A stretch of DNA of 64,000 nucleotides from Viola odorata. Taxonomy: Eukaryota > Streptophyta > Magnoliopsida > Malpighiales > Violaceae. This document shows positions 59,870 to 64,000 of the stretch, in pieces (position 1 is the first letter of the stretch; the number at the start of each line of letters is the position of its first letter). The notes under the pieces are model-generated. The model made no database searches. It was not told the DNA's origin and saw only the letters and a program-made list of their open reading frames with translations. Position numbers and translations under genes: made by a program. The stretch covers positions 52,975,151 to 53,039,150 of the forward strand of contig OY829538.1 in assembly GCA_963691705.1 (NCBI GenBank). The letters are read 5' to 3'.

Positions 59870-60770
59870 CTCTAAATCCGTCGCCCAAAAAAGCTGATTT
59901 TTGGCATGAGCATACTTCAATCTGTTATCGATAACTTTCGTGTTTTGGCCGAGCTGAAATTCTGAATTCATCGTATCCATATTGGCCCAGGTAGAAGATC
60001 GCGCGGCTGAGACCGAGAAAACTGTCATCCTTACGTCCAAATTATCTTCAGGCGGTGTGCTGCTCGGAAAAATCCCATTTTTTGTGTGGGAAATCTTCAA
60101 TGTGTTATTAAAATATTTTGTGTTTTGGCCAAGTGGAAGTTCCGATTCCACCGTATTGATATTGGCCAAAACAAAATAACGCGCAGCTGGGGCCGAGTAG
60201 AGTAGCTGTCCTCGAGTTTAGAATTTTTTTCAAGAGATTGGCCGCCCAGAACTTTCTGAAATTTGTCATGGGTGAACTTCAATATGTTGGGAACATCTTT
60301 CATGTTTTGGCCAAGCGGAAATTCCGAGTAAATTACGTTGATATTGACCAAAACAAAAGATCGCGCAGCTGGGACCGAGAAGGAGCGACTGTCCTTGCGC
60401 TTCGAAATTTTTTGTGAAAGATTGGTCGTCCAGAACTTCATGAAATTTTTCAGGATTAAACTTCAACATGTTGGAAACATCTTTCATGTTTTGTCTGAGT
60501 GGAAACTCCGAGCCAATCATCTCCGTTTTTGCCAAGACAAAAGATCGTGCAGCTGGGGTCGAGTAGCAGCTGTCCTTGCGCTTCGATTTTTTTCGTGAGA
60601 GATGTGCTTTTCCGAAAATTATGAAATTTGGTAAGGGTTGAGTCTTATGTGTTACGAACATTTTTCATGTTTCGTCCAAGTGGAAATTCCTAGTCAATTG
60701 TGTCTATATCAGCCAAAACAAAAGAGTGTGCGGCTGAAACCGAGAAGAAACAACATCTTCGCGTTTATCG
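59870..60770 (-). repeat. Five ~181-bp tandem repeats in the retrotransposon leader
   Basis: The phrase TGTTTTGGCCAAGTGGAA (variants) starts at 59941, 60121, 60303, 60488 and 60669, spacing 180-185 bp. Each unit also holds GATATTGGCCAAAACAAAA and GCGCAGCTGGGGCCGAG. Units are 70-85% alike by eye. They lie between primer-binding site and gag. Confidence 0.85.
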
Positions 60771-61465
60771 TCATTTGGTCTAAATTACTTTGTGTTTTCA
60801 TTTCATTCCATCGACGCAATCTCCCCTTTTTGACTCTCCACTTCTTCCATCCCAATCTTGGTTGTAATATCGGGAATAAAATCAGATTCCAACATGTCAC
60901 CCTATTCTGACTGATCGTTGTAGCTTGAAATCCCGAAAGTATTAAGTGAAAGCATCGTTGGTGTCGCCATTTGAGTGAACAAGTAAGGTGGGGCTGTTTT
61001 ACAAGAAAAGAAAAGAAAGTTTATTGTGTTAGCGGAAAAACCATGTGAGGAAAATACAAATAAAACCGTAATACATACATATGAGATAAATGCAAAAACA
61101 TGATGCATATGCTGGGGTGACTCCAACTATTTCTAACTGGCTGAAAAAGTTCCCAAATGTTACCCTAAAAGGGGTCCCCTATAAACGGATACGAGAGCGT
61201 TGACCGAATCATGACAAGGATTCTGTGCGCTCAATCCATCTAAGGGTTCAACATTCGAGTTAGGGTTCATGAAAGCTTACCAAGGCGTGGGCCCCAGGAC
61301 TTCACTACTACCAGTCCTAATCCTATTTGGTGTTATGGCCGGCGATAGGCATTTTATGCATGAGGTGCATATGAACAATTTTTTAAAGCCAACACATGAA
61401 AACAATTTATTCAAAACAAATAAATAAAAAAACAAACACCATAAAATCGGCTTCGACCCTACTAC

Positions 61466-61483
61466 TCCCCAGTGAAGTCGCCA
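61466..61483 (-). other. Primer-binding site
   Basis: In element sense TGGCGACTTCACTGGGGA begins three bases after the 5' LTR end (...GCAACA). The TGG start and position fit annealing to the CCA end of a tRNA. The TGGCGACT start resembles sites of Tat/Ogre elements, but the exact tRNA cannot be named from here. Confidence 0.7.
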
Positions 61484-61486
61484 AAC

Positions 61487-64000
61487 TGTTGCACCCCATT
61501 TTTCGTTGAAAACGAGTTTAAGGTTTGGGATGGATGCTAAGCATAAATGGATGCTTCGCATAATACAATGAAGTCGCCACCCTAATTTTCTAAGGTTTAG
61601 GGAACCTAATCGTCATGGCATAAAAAAATAAATAAACTAAGGCACAATGGTCTAAACCAAAGAACGATGGTTCGAGGTCGTGATTATGAACTTGGGAAGG
61701 TGTTAGGCACCCAAGTCACATCCTTTAGAAAAAGGTTACCGGTATGCGAGGTGTTTTTGAGAAAATCATTTTTTAACATGTGATTTGGACCCTTAAAGGT
61801 GACGTTACATCTTAGCATTCGGGACTTGTTATTTCCGTTTGGGTTAGAGGGATGGGGTTACCATTTTGTCTCTATGCTAGAGCGGACGTTCCCCCCTTTT
61901 CATCGAGCCATGCATGACTTAGTTACTACGTGATCTATCATGGTTGAAACTAGCAAAGTACATTTTTATGAATGCACATAGGTTGGTATGGACTTTGGAG
62001 CCATCATGCGTATCATTTAACAAGAAAAACAATTAATCTCATGGTAATTAAATGCGAGTGACGTAAACATGTAGGCATGTGGGTTGATTTTAATTGCTAA
62101 CAATTCTATATGTCATGCATACGATTTGGTGGTTCTAGCGTTTCCTAAGTGGTCATGTATACGATAAGGATAAGGCTTTGGACCTTCGTGTGAACATACA
62201 AGGAAACGTTTTAAGGTAATCTTACCTTTTGGACGAACCCGGATCGACGACAATTGACATAAATACTTTAGGTATACAAACATACACGATTTTTTACTAC
62301 TTAGCTAATTATTACAAACCACAATTCAAAATAATAACTACTTATCTAATTATTTACAAATTGGAGGTCGGAATAACTATCTAACTAAATATTACAACAA
62401 TTGAAATAACTAATTATTACAACAAGTGAAATGAGTAATTACTTATTACAACAAGTGAAAATAAGCAATTAATTATTACAACAAGTTTAGTAATTAATTA
62501 TTACCCCATACATGCAATTAAAAGTAGCGGACAATTGATCGTCACATACGAATGCATGGAAATAAGGTTTACAATTCTAATGGGCCGAGCTAGGCCCATA
62601 CTTGGATTCCTAATTTTTTGGGACACTATGCATGCAAATATCTTTTACGGAAATCATTTAAATTAAACAAAAGAAAGGTAACACGTACTTTTCGGTTGAA
62701 GATTCCAAATTCTACCTACAAAATGAGAGTGTTAGTACGAACTTAAAAATAATAAATAATAAAAGCGCATACACCATTTATTTCATACGAGCGGTCATAA
62801 AGACAAATAAACATCATGTGAGCATGGCACAATTTTTACAACAAATTAGCACGACACATGAAAAAACATCATACAAAACATGCAGTTAAAAAATCATGAT
62901 AAAATTACATGGTTTAAACTTAAATAAAATCTCATACATGGCATAAAAATACATAAAGCATCATACATGTTATGCAATTAAATTCAAACAGATTAAACAT
63001 GTCAAAATGGCATACGAGCAATTCAAGAGAGTTGACGAAAATAAATCGAATGGGTTCATACGAAGGGCTGAAATTAAAACAAAAAGGAAAAGGACACATG
63101 GGCTTGGCCAAGCCAAGCCCATCAGTATTTTAAAACAAGAAAGGACGGGCTGAAGCCCGTCACCTTCTTCTTCTTCTTCAACGAGAACATCAACGTTGTT
63201 GTTCTCCTTCTTCACGTCGCCGGCCACCATGGCCGGCGACCCAAGCTTCCCCAAACCACCACGACAACTAACCAAAACAGCCCAGAAAAACCACACTCCA
63301 AAACAGCAGTACAACCCTTCAAAAACAGTAGATAAATAGCAAGCAAAACGGCAGAAAAACAGCAAGCGATTTCTCGGAAAAGGGAAAAAACAACCAGGCA
63401 CAAAACATCCCCGATTTATCACACAAAAATGCCTCCTAACGTGCAGGGAGGTAGCACGACTACCCTACGAACAAAACCTATCAAAAACTAGACCAATCCA
63501 TCCATAAACCATAAGCAATTTTAACATTGAAAATTAATACGCATTAATGTCAATAATTCGTAATTAATTAGACCAGGCAGCATACATTTAAATTAAGGCA
63601 ACATCCACGTTTATCACCTGATAGAGAAGTGTTTAACATAGGTTTTAGCCGTTCATTGATTGATTAAGGAGATAAACAAAAATTTGATGAACATTCTAGA
63701 GAAAGAAAGCTTAAAAAAATAATACTTACAGTCTCGTCTTCTTTGCTTGGTTCGTTGGTGATGAAAAGGTGCGTAACCCGTCCGTGAATTGTGGTGAACA
63801 GCTTGCTATTTATAGGCAAGAGCCGAGAGTGATATGTGGTGAAACAAGTGCGCGTCGGCTTCGGCCCGGGTTTCAACGGCAAGTGGGAAAGGAGCAGTGA
63901 GAATGGTGAGATGGTCTTGCATTCTGTGGCTGGGAAGAAATGGAACCTTCTGTTGACGGGAAAGGAAAGGATGGGTATGTGCAAATCTTTTAGCTTTGTC
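61487..64000 (-). repeat. 5' LTR (cut by the window end)
   Basis: It begins TGTTGCACCCC and repeats 51243-53450 with few changes. Compared with the 3' LTR it contains an extra block at about 62260-62564, with TTATTACAACAAGTGAAA-like repeats. From the other copy, about 0.6 kb more is expected beyond 64000. Confidence 0.88.

Larger units (their letters stand above)
51243..64000 (-). mobile_element. Large gag-only LTR retrotransposon (Ty3/Tat-like, TR-GAG type), continues past the window
   Basis: Two long near-identical direct repeats bound an internal region of 7.4 kb. Orientation is minus, from gag, primer-binding site and polypurine tract. In element order: 5' LTR (from beyond 64000 to 61487), primer-binding site, leader with 181-bp repeats, gag (59546-57966), then about 3.9 kb of repeat-rich non-coding DNA, polypurine tract and 3' LTR. 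I see no protease, reverse transcriptase, RNase H or integrase frame on either strand. It must therefore rely on proteins from another element. It lies inside the Mutator-like copy that starts at 49101; the 5 bp before it are GCAAT. Confidence 0.85.

Noticed and set aside
1..64000. CRISPR arrays, bacterial defence islands, rRNA or tRNA genes
   Set aside because: No regularly spaced short repeats with unique spacers, no bacterial-type genes and no structural RNA signatures; the DNA is plant nuclear.

Overview
This window is nuclear DNA of a flowering plant, most likely a eudicot. The genes are split by many short introns with GT..AG borders, the intergenic DNA is AT-rich, and the proteins match Arabidopsis families closely. 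I see no rRNA, tRNA, CRISPR or bacterial-type operon signal. All exon borders below were worked out by eye from reading frame, splice sites and remembered family sequences; they are not supported by transcripts.

Left part (1-12.5 kb), genes: the 3' end of an exosome RNase PH-like gene (RRP41L/MTR3 type, +); LTO1, a chloroplast VKOR-thioredoxin fusion (+); a frame-broken RALF-like peptide gene (-); and RECQL3, a RecQ helicase (-). RECQL3 needs two microexons, of 8 nt and 4 nt, to keep its helicase core in frame, and it carries one apparent frameshift in an A-run.

Middle (12.9-23.4 kb): a tandem array of about ten units of roughly 0.87 kb. Each unit holds remnants of a gene, with splice-like borders and broken reading frames. 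The last unit was split by a 1352-bp Mutator-like element with long inverted ends and a perfect 10-bp target duplication. A second, decayed element end follows.

Central genes (23.6-45.6 kb): a small plant-specific protein gene (-); NRPB1, the largest subunit of RNA polymerase II with its C-terminal heptad tail (-, 13 exons, two GC-AG introns); and FY, the WD40 pre-mRNA 3'-end processing factor (+, 18 exons, one acceptor lacking AG). The NRPB1-FY spacer holds several small inverted-repeat transposons (hAT-, Mutator- and Stowaway-like). RECQL3, LTO1 and NRPB1 are also near one another on Arabidopsis chromosome 4 as I recall (At4g35740, At4g35760, At4g35800), so this looks like a conserved gene block enlarged by repeats.

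Right part (45.8-64 kb): almost entirely transposon sequence. A Mutator-like copy (from 49101) contains a nested 1418-bp hAT element with an 8-bp target duplication and captured exon-like sequence. The same copy is interrupted at 51243 by a large LTR retrotransposon on the minus strand that runs past the window end. That element has 2.9-kb LTRs, a primer-binding site, a gag frame with one internal stop, several tandem-repeat blocks, and no pol. It therefore looks like a non-autonomous gag-only (TR-GAG type) member of the Ty3/Tat group.
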